Positions 48,927 through 58,534 of a DNA stretch of 64,000 nucleotides are shown here, piece after piece. Source of the DNA: Acidimicrobium ferrooxidans (lineage in GTDB: Bacteria > Actinomycetota > Geothermincolia > Fen-727 > Anoxymicrobiaceae); the NCBI GenBank assembly GCA_020723485.1, contig DYIU01000006.1, positions 50,804-114,803 of the forward strand. The letters run 5' to 3'. Numbering within the stretch: the first letter of the stretch is position 1; each line of letters opens with the position of its first letter. The notes beneath the pieces are model-generated. The model saw only the letters and a program-made list of their open reading frames with translations. It had not been told where the DNA came from and made no database searches. A program made the position numbers and the translations under genes.

Positions 48927-49961
48927 GTGTTGAAAGCGGGAGTCATAGGAGCGTCGGGGTACACCGGCGCGGAACTGCTGAGGATACTGTCGACGCACCC
49001 TGGCATCGAGGTGTCCATGGCGACAGCGCGGCAGTACGCGGGCGAGAAGATCGCCTCGCTCTACCCGTCGCTCGCTGGGGCGTATGACGGAGCTTTCGAT
49101 GTGTTCGAACCGGAAGCGGCGGCGGATTCCTGCGACGTCTTCTTCCTCGGCCTTCCGCACGGTGAGAGCTTCAAGGTCGTTAAAGAGCTTGCTGCCCTGG
49201 GCAAGCCGGTTGTCGACCTGTCCGCCGACTTCAGGTTGCAGTCCCCGGATGAGTACGAGAAGTGGTACGACACGGCGCACGGGGCGCCGGACCTGCTGAG
49301 CGATGCTGTATACGGCATCCCGGAGATTTACAGGGACGCGGTCGCCTCGGCGCGCCTCACGGCAAACCCGGGGTGTTACCCGACGGCCGCCCTCCTCGGC
49401 CTCTACCCGCTCGCAGCGGCGGGGATGCTGAGGGGGCCGGTCGTGGTGGACGCTAAGAGCGGAGTGTCCGGGGCTGGCAGGTCGCTGACGCTCGCCACGC
49501 ACTACCCGCAGATAGCGGACGGGATGCAGCCGTACTCCGTCGCAGGGCACAGGCACCTTCCCGAGATACGGGACCAGCTGGAGAAGTTGGGCGGTGAAGC
49601 CGACGTGGTCTTCACGCCTCACCTCGCGCCGATGAACAGGGGCATACTGTGTACCACGTACGTCAGGCTCCAGGGCGGGGTCGACCCTGCGGGACTGCGG
49701 GAGCTCTACGAGAACGCTTACAATGGTGAGAGGTTCGTCCAGCTGCTGCCCGAGGGCGCATGCCCCCAGACAAAGGCCGTACAGGGAAGCAACGACTGCC
49801 ACGTGGCGCTCGGGTTCCCGGACGGCGGGTCGACGCTCGTCGTGATGTCGGCGATAGACAACCTGGTCAAGGGCGCGGCGGGCCAGGCGATACAGAACAT
49901 GAACCTGATGTGCGGGCTCGAGGAGACGGCGGGCCTGGCGGGGCCCGGCCTTTTCCCGTGA
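48927..49961 (+). CDS. argC: N-acetyl-gamma-glutamyl-phosphate reductase
   Basis: 344 residues from GTG 48927 (GAGAGGG upstream; TTG 48930 and ATG 48897 possible). NADP-binding GVIGASGYTGAELLR, catalytic Cys in LTANPGCYPTAALL (about 148), and VAGHRHLPEI. Starting here gives the usual family length of about 345. Third step of arginine synthesis; argJ follows after 71 bases. Confidence 0.95.
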   Translation: MLKAGVIGASGYTGAELLRILSTHPGIEVSMATARQYAGEKIASLYPSLAGAYDGAFDVFEPEAAADSCDVFFLGLPHGESFKVVKELAALGKPVVDLSADFRLQSPDEYEKWYDTAHGAPDLLSDAVYGIPEIYRDAVASARLTANPGCYPTAALLGLYPLAAAGMLRGPVVVDAKSGVSGAGRSLTLATHYPQIADGMQPYSVAGHRHLPEIRDQLEKLGGEADVVFTPHLAPMNRGILCTTYVRLQGGVDPAGLRELYENAYNGERFVQLLPEGACPQTKAVQGSNDCHVALGFPDGGSTLVVMSAIDNLVKGAAGQAIQNMNLMCGLEETAGLAGPGLFP

Positions 49962-50032
49962 AGGCGCGCATCTGTATGCTTGAGGTCCGGCAGGTGCACG
50001 TGATTCGGGGCAAACGATAGGCGGGTGATTGA

Positions 50033-51250
50033 ATGAGCTCAATGGGGTTCGACAGGATACTCGGAGGCGTATGCGCGCCCCAGGGATTTCTGGCCGCGGG
50101 CGTCGCGTGCGGTATAAAGGAAGATTCCCGGCCGGACCTTGCGCTGGTGTTCAGCGAGGTCCCCGCGACAGCGGCCGGGGTGTATACCACGAACGAGGTG
50201 AAGGCCGCACCGGTCCTCCTGTGCAGCCTGCGGACCGAGGAAGGCGCCGCGCAGGCTGTTGTCGCGTCCAGCGGGAACGCTAACGCCATGACCGGGAAGA
50301 GGGGCCTGGCGGACGCCGTCGCGATGGCCACGGCGGCGGAGAAGGCACTCGGGCTAGACGAGGGCCTGGCGCTGGTCGCATCCACGGGGCCGATAGGCCG
50401 GTACCTCCCGATGGAGAACGTGCTGCGGGGCATAGAGCAGGCCGCCTCCGACATGAGCCCCGGGGGGAACACGGACGCCGCCAAGGCGATAATGACCACG
50501 GATTCCTATCCCAAGGAACTCGCCGTGGAGATGGAGATCGGCGGGAAGGTCGTAAGGCTCGGGGCGATGGCCAAGGGCTCGGGGATGATACACCCGAACA
50601 TGGCCACGATGATCTCGGTCATAACGACCGACGTGGGCCTGGAGCACGGGATAATGCAGCACTGGCTCGAGCAGGCCGTGGAGTGGTCTTTCAACCGGAT
50701 ATCGGTGGACGGAGACCAGTCGACCAACGACACGGTGTTGATGCTCGCGAACGGGGCCGCCCTTCCCGAAGAGTACGAGATGTCCAGAGAAGAGGCCGAG
50801 CTGTTCTTCAACGCCCTGTGCTGGCTCACCGCCAACCTCGCGATGTCCCTGGTCAAAGACGGCGAAGGGGTGACCAAGCTCCTGCGCGTGGTAGTGAACG
50901 GCGCGCGGGACGACGCGGAGGCGGTCACCGTCGCGAGGGCGGTGGCGGTCTCCAACCTCGTGAAGTGCGCGTTCTTCGGCGCCCAGCCGAACTGGGGCCG
51001 GATCGCTGCGGCCGTGGGAAGCGCCGGGGTAGGCCTGCAGCAGGACAAGCTCACGATCTACCTCGGGGACCACATGGTGGCCGAGGGGGGAGAGCCGGTT
51101 CCGTTCGACGAGGAGGAGCTCGAGACCATTCTCAGGAGAGACGAGGCGGAGATAACGGTGGACCTGGGTCTCGGCAAGGGCTCGGCTTACTACCTGACGT
51201 GCGACCTCACCACCGAATACGTGGAGTTCAACGCCGGCGAAAAGAGCTAG
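50033..51250 (+). CDS. argJ: Bifunctional ornithine acetyltransferase/N-acetylglutamate synthase
   Basis: 405 residues from ATG 50033. The self-cleavage site is visible in MAKGSGMIHPNMATMISVIT: processing is expected between Ala and Thr to give alpha and beta chains. Other motifs are SSGNANAMTGKRG and SVDGDQSTNDT. Its presence, with no argE or separate argA nearby, implies the cyclic acetyl-recycling route. Confidence 0.95.
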   Translation: MSSMGFDRILGGVCAPQGFLAAGVACGIKEDSRPDLALVFSEVPATAAGVYTTNEVKAAPVLLCSLRTEEGAAQAVVASSGNANAMTGKRGLADAVAMATAAEKALGLDEGLALVASTGPIGRYLPMENVLRGIEQAASDMSPGGNTDAAKAIMTTDSYPKELAVEMEIGGKVVRLGAMAKGSGMIHPNMATMISVITTDVGLEHGIMQHWLEQAVEWSFNRISVDGDQSTNDTVLMLANGAALPEEYEMSREEAELFFNALCWLTANLAMSLVKDGEGVTKLLRVVVNGARDDAEAVTVARAVAVSNLVKCAFFGAQPNWGRIAAAVGSAGVGLQQDKLTIYLGDHMVAEGGEPVPFDEEELETILRRDEAEITVDLGLGKGSAYYLTCDLTTEYVEFNAGEKS

Positions 51251-51254
51251 GAGC

Positions 51255-52151
51255 GTGATAGCACTGTCCACAGACGATTTCGGGCTCAAGGCAAAGGTCC
51301 TGACCGAGGTTCTTCCTTACATAAAGATGCACCGGGGCAAGACGGTGGTCATAAAGTACGGCGGCAACGCCATGCAGGATGAGGGCATCAGGCGGATGTT
51401 CGCCTCCGACGTGGTGCTGATGCGTTACGTCGGAATAAACCCGGTCATCGTCCACGGGGGCGGTCCCCAGATAACGGAGTACATGCGCAAGCTCTCCATG
51501 GAGCCGAGCTTCGTGAACGGTCACCGCGTGACGGATTCCGAGACCATGGAGATTGCCAAGATGGTCCTGGTCGGAAAGGTGAACAAGGAGATAGTCTCCC
51601 TAATCAACAGGCATGGGGCGCTCTCCATGGGTCTCTCGGGCGAGGACGGGAACCTCATCATGGCAGGCAAGAGGCCCTCCGAGGACGGTGCCGACCTGGG
51701 TTGGGTCGGCGACGTGGAGCATGTGAACGTGGAGGTCATCGAGGAGCTACTGAGCCACGAGCTGATACCGGTCATCGCGTCGGTCGGGAGCGATGAAGAG
51801 GGCAACAGCTACAACATAAACGCGGACATCGTCGCGGGTGAGATAGCGACTGCGCTCTCTGCCGACAAGATCATATACATGACCAACGTGAAGGGCATAC
51901 TGGACCCCTCCGGGGAGCTAATCAGCAGACTGGACGCGGAAGGGTGTTCCCGGATGCTCGCGAACGGCGACGTCTCGGAGGGGATGATACCGAAGGTGTC
52001 GAGCTGCCTGGCGGCGGTCGAGGGCCCGGTCGGCCGGGCTACGATACTTGACGGCACCATAGAACACGCCCTCCTCCTCGAGCTCTTCACCAGCGGAGGG
52101 GTGGGCACGATGATAGTCCAGAGCATGGACGACCTGCTGGAGGGGGAGTGA
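51255..52151 (+). CDS. argB: Acetylglutamate kinase
   Basis: 298 residues from GTG 51255, four bases after argJ. Amino acid kinase motifs KYGGNAM (about 29), VHGGGPQITEYM (about 60), and GNSYNINADIVAGEIATAL. The N-terminal helix before KTVVIKYGG is the type found in arginine-sensitive hexameric enzymes, so feedback control is likely. Confidence 0.95.
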   Translation: MIALSTDDFGLKAKVLTEVLPYIKMHRGKTVVIKYGGNAMQDEGIRRMFASDVVLMRYVGINPVIVHGGGPQITEYMRKLSMEPSFVNGHRVTDSETMEIAKMVLVGKVNKEIVSLINRHGALSMGLSGEDGNLIMAGKRPSEDGADLGWVGDVEHVNVEVIEELLSHELIPVIASVGSDEEGNSYNINADIVAGEIATALSADKIIYMTNVKGILDPSGELISRLDAEGCSRMLANGDVSEGMIPKVSSCLAAVEGPVGRATILDGTIEHALLLELFTSGGVGTMIVQSMDDLLEGE

Positions 52152-52152
52152 G

Positions 52153-53352
52153 TTGGACGAACGGCTGGAGAGGATGCGGGAACTCGATTCGAGGTACGTC
52201 ATGCAGACGTACAGGAGGCTCCCGGTAGCGTTCGTCCGCGGAGAGGGCACGCGCCTCTGGGACTCGGAGGGCCGCGAGTACCTGGACATGGTGGCCGGCC
52301 TCGGCGTCACCGTGCTTGGGCACTGCCATCCGGCGGTCACGGAAGCCGTCTGCTCCCAGGCCGGGCGGCTCCTACACACCACGAACCTTTACTACGTGGA
52401 ACCGCAGGCCGAGCTCGCGGAGCTGCTCGTCCGGAACTGTTTCGACGGCCGCTGCTTCTTCGCGAACTCAGGCGCTGAGGCGAACGAGGGCGCGCTCAAG
52501 CTCGCCCGCAGGTACCACTTCAACAAGGGTAAACCGCGAAACAAGGTAGTCGGGGCGCTGGGGAGCTTCCACGGCAGGACGCTCGCGACCATGTCGGCGA
52601 CGGGACAGCCGACCAAGTGGGAGCCGTTCGCGCCGGTAGTACCCGGGTTCGACCACGTGCCCCTGAACGACGTCGAGGCGCTGAAACGGTCTATCGACGA
52701 AGAGACCGCGGCCGCCATCATTGAGCCGATACTTGGGGAGGGAGGCGTCCACCCGGCATCCGACGAGTTCCTCTCCGCGGCGCGAGAGGCCTGCGACGCA
52801 GCCGACGCGGTGCTGATATTCGACGAGGTCCAGAGCGGCATGGGCCGCACCGGCACGTTCTTCGCATTCGAGCCTTCGGGTGTGAAGCCCGACGTCGTGA
52901 CCATGGCGAAGGGCCTGGCGAACGGTATCCCCGCGGCCGCGTTCATAGCGGCGGGGAAGTTCGGCGAGGTGCTCTCACCGGGAGACCACGGCACTACGTT
53001 CGGAGGGGGCTTTCTGGCTTGCGCGGCCGCATGCGCCACGTTGAAGACGCTCATAGAGCAGGACGTCGCGGGCAACGCGGCGAGGATGGGACTGCTGCTC
53101 AGGAAACGGCTGGAGGAGCTCGAGCGGCTGCCGGTCGTTACCGGGGTCCGCGGCAGAGGGCTCATGCTCGCCGTACAGCTCGACCGTGACGCGGCCCGGG
53201 ACGCGGTGCTCGGCTGCCTGGAGAGAGGAGTCCTGGTGAACGACGTCTCCCCGAGCGCGGTGAGGATGCTGCCCCCGCTCGTGCTGAGCGAGGAGGAAGC
53301 ACTGCACGGCGCCGGGGTGCTGGAGGAAGTGCTGGCCGGACTGGGCGATTGA
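52153..53352 (+). CDS. argD: Acetylornithine aminotransferase
   Basis: 399 residues from TTG 52153. Class III aminotransferase: NSGAEANEGALKLARRY (about 100), SFHGRT, IFDEVQSGMGRTG (about 222) and the PLP-binding Lys in TMAKGLANGIP (about 254). Sits between argB and argF, which supports ArgD over ornithine or GABA transaminase. Confidence 0.93.
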   Translation: MDERLERMRELDSRYVMQTYRRLPVAFVRGEGTRLWDSEGREYLDMVAGLGVTVLGHCHPAVTEAVCSQAGRLLHTTNLYYVEPQAELAELLVRNCFDGRCFFANSGAEANEGALKLARRYHFNKGKPRNKVVGALGSFHGRTLATMSATGQPTKWEPFAPVVPGFDHVPLNDVEALKRSIDEETAAAIIEPILGEGGVHPASDEFLSAAREACDAADAVLIFDEVQSGMGRTGTFFAFEPSGVKPDVVTMAKGLANGIPAAAFIAAGKFGEVLSPGDHGTTFGGGFLACAAACATLKTLIEQDVAGNAARMGLLLRKRLEELERLPVVTGVRGRGLMLAVQLDRDAARDAVLGCLERGVLVNDVSPSAVRMLPPLVLSEEEALHGAGVLEEVLAGLGD

Positions 53353-53383
53353 AGCGGGGGTATCGGATTTGGTGAGGCACAAG

Positions 53384-54304
53384 ATGCGCTCGAGCGATTT
53401 CCTGAGCCTGAAGCCGCTGGGCGGTGACGAGCTCGAGGACCTGCTCGAGGAAGCCATGAGGCTGAAGAACGAGGGAACGAAGGGCCAGAGGCCCCTTTCC
53501 GGTAAGGCCGTCGGGCTGCTGTTCGAGAAGCCGTCCACGCGGACGAGGGTCTCGTTCGAGGTGGCGGTCCTCAAGCTCGGTGGGCACCCGGTGGTCCTTT
53601 CCGGTGCGGAGCTCCAGCTGGGCAGGGGCGAGACGGTGGAGGACACCGGCCGGGTCCTCTCGCGCTACCTCGACGGGCTGGTGGTGCGCACGTTCGGCCA
53701 GGACAGGCTCGAGGCCCTGGCGGCCGCGGCGGACGTCCCCGTGATAAACGCGCTGACGGACCTGTGCCACCCGTGCCAGGCCCTGGCGGACATGCTGACC
53801 ATCCTCGAGTACAAAGGCACCATCCGGGGACTGAAGCTCGCGTATGTCGGTGACGGTAACAACGTGGCGCACTCCCTGATGCGGGCCGGGACCAAGCTCG
53901 GCCTGCACGTGACCGTGTCGACTCCTCCCGGCAGGGAGCCGCTCGAGGAGATAGTCTCAGAGTGCCGGGAGTATACAACCATCTACGACAGCTCACTGGA
54001 GCTGCTGAACGACCCGATGGTTGGCGCCGCCGATGCCGACGTCATCTACACGGATGTCTGGGTCAGCATGGGACAGGACACCGGAGACGAGTCGGCGGTC
54101 GCCAGTGAGTTCGCCAGGTTCCGGGTCGACGAGAAGATGGTCGCGGCGGCCGGCACGGACGTGATAGTGATGCACTGCCTGCCGGCCCACCGGGGGCAGG
54201 AGATAACCGACGAGGTCATCGACGGCAGCCGCTCGGCGGTGTGGGACCAGGCCGAGAACAGGCTGCACGCGCAGGTCGCGCTCCTGGCGATGATCTACGG
54301 GTGA
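53384..54304 (+). CDS. argF: Ornithine carbamoyltransferase
   Basis: 306 residues from ATG 53384, preceded by GGTGAGG at 6 bases; TTG 53369 is possible. Carbamoyl phosphate loop [11 protein letters not shown] (about 46), ornithine-type [12 protein letters not shown] (about 126), and [11 protein letters not shown] near 262, which mark it as an ornithine rather than aspartate carbamoyltransferase. Confidence 0.95.
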   Translation: MRSSDFLSLKPLGGDELEDLLEEAMRLKNEGTKGQRPLSGKAVGLLFEKPSTRTRVSFEVAVLKLGGHPVVLSGAELQLGRGETVEDTGRVLSRYLDGLVVRTFGQDRLEALAAAADVPVINALTDLCHPCQALADMLTILEYKGTIRGLKLAYVGDGNNVAHSLMRAGTKLGLHVTVSTPPGREPLEEIVSECREYTTIYDSSLELLNDPMVGAADADVIYTDVWVSMGQDTGDESAVASEFARFRVDEKMVAAAGTDVIVMHCLPAHRGQEITDEVIDGSRSAVWDQAENRLHAQVALLAMIYG

Positions 54305-54317
54305 GCCGGGGGTTCCG

Positions 54318-54782
54318 ATGAAGCGGCAGAGGCAGAACGCGATATTAAAAGCGGTCCGGACAGGCAAGGTGAAGAACCAGTCCGAGCTGGTGGAGCTTCT
54401 GGCGCGCCAGGGATTCGAGGCCAGCCAGACCACCGTGTCGCGCGACCTGCGGGAGCTGGGCATAGCGCGGGGCCGGAATAGTGAGGGGTCCCTGATGTAC
54501 AGCGACGCGGTCTCCCTCACCGTGGGCGAGGACCGCGACGCCGCGCTCCGCCGGACAGCGCCGGTCGCGCTGCTGTCGGTGGAAGCCTCCGGGAACCTGG
54601 TCGTGGTCAAGACCTCACCGGGCAGCGCGCAGGGCCTGGCCTGGGCGATCGACAGCGCGGCTCTCGGCGGGATAGCGGGCACGGTCGCGGGGGACGACAC
54701 CATTTTCGTCGCGTGCTCGAAGGGCGCGGACAGCGAGAACGTAGGCAGGAAACTGATGAAATACGCTCTGGACAAGAGGTGA
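54318..54782 (+). CDS. argR: Arginine repressor
   Basis: 154 residues. Winged helix-turn-helix with [20 protein letters not shown] and [12 protein letters not shown], then the arginine-binding hexamerisation domain with [20 protein letters not shown]. It lies inside the operon it should control, opposite the ARG boxes at 48827-48860. The TGA overlaps the argG ATG. Confidence 0.95.
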   Translation: MKRQRQNAILKAVRTGKVKNQSELVELLARQGFEASQTTVSRDLRELGIARGRNSEGSLMYSDAVSLTVGEDRDAALRRTAPVALLSVEASGNLVVVKTSPGSAQGLAWAIDSAALGGIAGTVAGDDTIFVACSKGADSENVGRKLMKYALDKR

Positions 54783-55996
54783 TGGGATTGGCGTCAAAGT
54801 CAGGCGGACGTGAAAAGGTTGTGCTCGCGTACTCGGGGGGCCTCGATACCTCCGTGCTCGTGCGCTGGCTGATTGAGGAGAAGGGGCTTGACGTAGTCGC
54901 CCTGAGCGCCGACCTCGGCCAGCCTGGAGACATGGAGGCCATCAGGCAGAAGGCGCTCGATACTGGCGCGGTCGCCTCCGAGGTCGCGGACGCGCGCGAG
55001 GTCTTCGCCTCCGATTTCATCGCGCCGGCCCTCTGGGCCAACGCTCTCTACCAGGGCAGCTACCCCCTGGCGACGGCGCTCGCCAGGCCGCTCATCGCGA
55101 AGCTGCAGGTCGAGGCCGCCCGGGACCACGGCGCGAAGTACGTGGCCCACGGGTGCACCGGCAAGGGGAACGACCAGGTGCGCTTCGAGGTGGCGACTGC
55201 GGCACTCGACCCGTCGCTCGAGATAATCGCCCCGATGCGCGAATGGACGATGACCCGCGAGGAGGAGATCGAGTACGCCGGGAAATGGGGCATCCCGGTC
55301 CCGGTCACGGCCGGCTCCCCGTACAGCATCGACGAGAACCTCTGGGGACGGTCCTGCGAGTGCGGGGTCCTCGAGGACCCGTGGGTCGAGCCGCCTGAGG
55401 ACGCCTACGAGTGGACCACCGCACCGGAGGACGCTCCAGACGCGGCCAGGTACGTGGAGATCGATTTCGAGGGTGGCACGCCGGTCGCTCTCGATGGGGA
55501 GAAGATGGGCCTGGTGGACCTGGTCCTCAGTCTGAACCAGGTCGGCGGGGAGCACGCCGTTGGAAGGATAGACGTCATAGAGGACAGACTGGTGGGCATA
55601 AAGTCGCGGGAGATATACGAGGCGCCCGCCGCGGTCATCCTGATAGCCGCGCACCGGGACCTTGAGCAGTTGACACTGACCAGGGAGGCGCTTTCAGGAA
55701 AGCGCCCGCTCGAGCAGCGGGTTGCGGAGATGGCCTATGAGGGGCTGTGGTTCAGCCCACTGAACCAGGCGATAACAGAGTTTAACCGCTTACTGCAGGA
55801 GAGGGTGACGGGCACAGTCCGGCTCAAGCTCTTCAAGGGAAGGGCCGTGGTGGTGGGACGCCGGTCGCCGAACTCGCTGTACGATACGGGGCTCGCGACC
55901 TACGACAAGGCCGACGTTTTCGACCACTCGGCCTCTGAAGGTTTCATCAAGCTCTGGGGCCTTCCGCTGAAGGTCTGGGCCCAGTCCAAACCTTAA
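54782..55996 (+). CDS. argG: Argininosuccinate synthase
   Basis: 404 residues from ATG 54782, overlapping the argR stop by one base, with GAGG upstream. ATP pyrophosphatase loop VLAYSGGLDTSVLV (about 14), VAHGCTGKGNDQVRFE (about 120) and KLFKGRAVVVGRRSPNSLYD. Full length. A GGGGTCAGGCC half-element begins four bases after its stop, before argH. Confidence 0.96.
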   Translation: MGLASKSGGREKVVLAYSGGLDTSVLVRWLIEEKGLDVVALSADLGQPGDMEAIRQKALDTGAVASEVADAREVFASDFIAPALWANALYQGSYPLATALARPLIAKLQVEAARDHGAKYVAHGCTGKGNDQVRFEVATAALDPSLEIIAPMREWTMTREEEIEYAGKWGIPVPVTAGSPYSIDENLWGRSCECGVLEDPWVEPPEDAYEWTTAPEDAPDAARYVEIDFEGGTPVALDGEKMGLVDLVLSLNQVGGEHAVGRIDVIEDRLVGIKSREIYEAPAAVILIAAHRDLEQLTLTREALSGKRPLEQRVAEMAYEGLWFSPLNQAITEFNRLLQERVTGTVRLKLFKGRAVVVGRRSPNSLYDTGLATYDKADVFDHSASEGFIKLWGLPLKVWAQSKP

Positions 55997-55999
55997 ACC

Positions 56000-56021
56000 G
56001 GGGTCAGGCCTCAGGATTTAA
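56000..56021 (+). repeat. GGGGTCAGGCC half-element between argG and argH
   Basis: GGGGTCAGGCCTCAGGATTT starts four bases after the argG stop. Same GGGGTCAG opening as the other elements; no second arm. Confidence 0.55.
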
Positions 56022-56049
56022 GCAGCCGGAGATCGGAAGGAGTGCCAGG

Positions 56050-57432
56050 TTGAAGATGTGGGGAGGCAGGTTCGCCGGTGAGACGGACCCAGGGTTCCTC
56101 GAGTTCAGCTCGTCGATTGGTTTCGACGCGCGGCTCTACCCGTACGACATCGAGTGTACCGCGGCCTGGACGTACGCTCTCGAGGACGCGGGGGTGCTCT
56201 CGGGCGACGAGGCGGGCGGAATATGCGGGGCGCTCGAAACGGTAAGGTCGGAGTTCGACGACGGCATCTTCGAGTTCGAGCCGTCTGACGAAGACATTCA
56301 CACAGCCGTTGAAAGGCGGCTGGTGGAGCTCGTGGGCTCGTACGGCGGGAAGGTGCGCACCGGGCGCAGCCGCAACGACCAGGTGGCGACCGACATGCGT
56401 CTCTTCCTCCTGGACGCCTGCCCGGCTCTGACCGCGTCCGTGCGGGGACTGCAGGAGGTCCTGGCGGACAAGGCCGAGGAATACATCGAGCTGGTGATAC
56501 CAGGCCACACTCACCTCCAGCAGGCACAGCCGGTGCTGCTCGCGCATACCCTGCTTGCTTTCCTGCACATGCTCGAGAGGGACGTGGCTCTACTGAATCA
56601 GGCCGCGTCGCTCGCGGACATCCTGCCGCTGGGCTCGGGGGCCCTTGCGGGGACAGGCATAGCCGTGGACAGGGGCCTCCTCGCTGAGAGGCTCGGGTTC
56701 TCGGGCGTTTCGGAGAACAGCCTCGACGCGGTGAGCGACCGCGATTTCGTCTGCGCCGCGCTGTTCGCGCTTACCATGACGATGGTCCACTTGAGCAGGC
56801 TCTCTGAGCAGGTGATACTGTGGTGCTCCTCCGAATTCGGACTGGCGAGGCTGGACGACTCCTGGGCCTCCGGCTCGAGCCTCATGCCGCAGAAGAAGAA
56901 CCCGGACGGGCCGGAGCTCGTCAGGGGAAAGACCGGAAGGGTGGCGGGCAGCCTCATGGCGATGCTGACCGTGATGAAGGGCCTCCCGCTCGCCTACAAC
57001 AGGGACCTCCAGGAGGACAAGGAGGGCCTTTTCGACGCGGTCGACACGGTCGCCGCGTCACTGGCGGTCATGAAGGGAACCTTAGGGGCGATGACGTTCG
57101 ACGCCGGGCGGGCCGCCGCCCTCTCGGAAGGGGGCTTCATGACAGCGACGGACCTCGCGGACTACCTCGCCTCAAAGGGGATGGAGTTCCCGGAGGCGCA
57201 CCGCCTGGTCGGCGAAGTGGTGGCATACTGCGTAAACAGGGGGATCGAGCTCACGTCGCTCTCGGCCGCTGAGCTTTCGGGTTTCTCGGACGAGCTCGAC
57301 GAAGAGGCGTTGAGTTGCCTGGGAGTCGACTCTTCCCTGGCAAGGCGCTCGGTGACCGGCGGGACCGCGCCGGAATCCGTCCGGCGGCAGCTTGCCCGCG
57401 CCAGGGAGATGATCGCAGGCCGCGCTCCCTGA
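56050..57432 (+). CDS. argH: Argininosuccinate lyase
   Basis: 460 residues from TTG 56050, seven bases after AAGGAG. Family motifs: KMWGGRF at the start, TGRSRNDQVATDMRL (about 106), GHTHLQQAQPV (about 153) and the flexible signature GSSLMPQKKNPDGPELVRG (about 276) with the catalytic Ser. Last enzyme of the pathway. Confidence 0.96.
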   Translation: MKMWGGRFAGETDPGFLEFSSSIGFDARLYPYDIECTAAWTYALEDAGVLSGDEAGGICGALETVRSEFDDGIFEFEPSDEDIHTAVERRLVELVGSYGGKVRTGRSRNDQVATDMRLFLLDACPALTASVRGLQEVLADKAEEYIELVIPGHTHLQQAQPVLLAHTLLAFLHMLERDVALLNQAASLADILPLGSGALAGTGIAVDRGLLAERLGFSGVSENSLDAVSDRDFVCAALFALTMTMVHLSRLSEQVILWCSSEFGLARLDDSWASGSSLMPQKKNPDGPELVRGKTGRVAGSLMAMLTVMKGLPLAYNRDLQEDKEGLFDAVDTVAASLAVMKGTLGAMTFDAGRAAALSEGGFMTATDLADYLASKGMEFPEAHRLVGEVVAYCVNRGIELTSLSAAELSGFSDELDEEALSCLGVDSSLARRSVTGGTAPESVRRQLARAREMIAGRAP

Positions 57433-57509
57433 CTGTGATATCATTTGCCAAAGCGGCGCCGCTCATCTGAGCTCCGTAACCGAACCGTGATTTCGAGGGG
57501 GCGTGTGAG

Positions 57510-57917
57510 TTGGAGGTCAAGAAAGGCGTAATTGTTGCTCTCGGCTACGGGAAGTATTTCCTCTCCGACAAGATAATCGGGTTCGTCCCCATCGAGGATG
57601 ACAGGGGCCCGGCGCGAAGGACGCACGTATATATAGACGGCCTCGCGGAGCCGATGGTCGCCTCGCGCACCGAGCAGACCATGCTCAAGGACATGACCCG
57701 GGAGGGCCCGGGCGAGTTCGCAGCAGCGATGGCCCTCGAGCTCTCCGAGAGGATACTCTCAGACCTCCAGCACGTGGGGCCCATGCTCAGGCGCTCCATC
57801 AAGGAGGAGTGCGGGCTGGACATCGACGACATCGAGAGGCGCATCAGGGAGCTCCTGTCCGGCGACGAGTCCGCCGTCGTTCAGGAGGGCCTCTTCGCCG
57901 AGGGGGACCAGAGCTGA
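57510..57917 (+). CDS. Unknown protein with a possible RemA/DUF370-like N-terminus
   Basis: 135 residues from TTG 57510, GAGGGGG upstream. Residues 7-60 (VIVALGYGKYFLSDKIIGFV, ARRTHVYIDGLAEPMVASRTEQTML) loosely follow the RemA/DUF370 pattern of a small beta fold. Residues about 65-130 are helical and acidic. RemA-type proteins are DNA-binding biofilm regulators, but the match is by eye only. The stop overlaps the glycosylase start codon. Confidence 0.5.
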   Translation: MEVKKGVIVALGYGKYFLSDKIIGFVPIEDDRGPARRTHVYIDGLAEPMVASRTEQTMLKDMTREGPGEFAAAMALELSERILSDLQHVGPMLRRSIKEECGLDIDDIERRIRELLSGDESAVVQEGLFAEGDQS

Positions 57918-58534
57918 AGAAAGGCCGCGGCGGTACAAGGCTCGCCCGCTCCTTTTATGCCCGAGACACCATTTCGGTCGCCCGCGAACTCCTGGGCTGT
58001 GTACTTTGTCACGACGGGCCGGGGGGCCGGGCGTCAGGAATCATCGTGGAGACCGAGGCGTACCTGGAGCACGACGACGCAGCGAGCCACGCGCGGTTCG
58101 GTCCAACGGAGCGCAGCCGGGTGATGTTCGGGCAGCCCGGCAGGGCTTACGTGTATTTTATCTACGGCATGCATTGCATGTTCAACGTGGTCACCGAACT
58201 GGAGGGGAAGGCTGGTGCGGTGCTCGTGAGGGCGCTGGAACCCCTGGATGGACTCGAGGTGATGGGTTCCCGCCGCGGCGTGAGCGAAGCGAGGGCGCTG
58301 ACCTCGGGGCCTGCCCGCCTGTGCCAGGCTCTTGCCATCACGCTGGAGCAGAACGAGGCCGACCTGACGCGCGGGCCTCTTGGAATACTGCAGGGCAAGA
58401 CGGTCCGGCGTGACGGGGTGGTCTGCACGCCGAGGATCGGGGTCGTCGGCTCCAGGGAGGAACCCTACCGGTTCGTGCTGAAAGGAAACCCGTACGTATC
58501 AAGGCAGTTCTCCGGAGGAGGGGATGGCAGTTGA
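57914..58534 (+). CDS. mpg: 3-methyladenine DNA glycosylase (AAG/MPG family)
   Basis: About 206 residues. The family core is clear: LARSFYARDTISVARELLGC, VETEAYLEHDDAASHA with the catalytic Glu, GRAYVYFIYGMHCMFNVV, and SGPARLCQAL. No ATG, GTG or TTG exists between the previous gene's stop and this core, so the best start is CTG 57914, which overlaps that stop (CTGA) and has GGGGGA upstream. An in-frame GTG at 57809 would add 35 Arg-rich residues within the other gene. Base-excision repair. Confidence 0.88.
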   Translation: MKKGRGGTRLARSFYARDTISVARELLGCVLCHDGPGGRASGIIVETEAYLEHDDAASHARFGPTERSRVMFGQPGRAYVYFIYGMHCMFNVVTELEGKAGAVLVRALEPLDGLEVMGSRRGVSEARALTSGPARLCQALAITLEQNEADLTRGPLGILQGKTVRRDGVVCTPRIGVVGSREEPYRFVLKGNPYVSRQFSGGGDGS

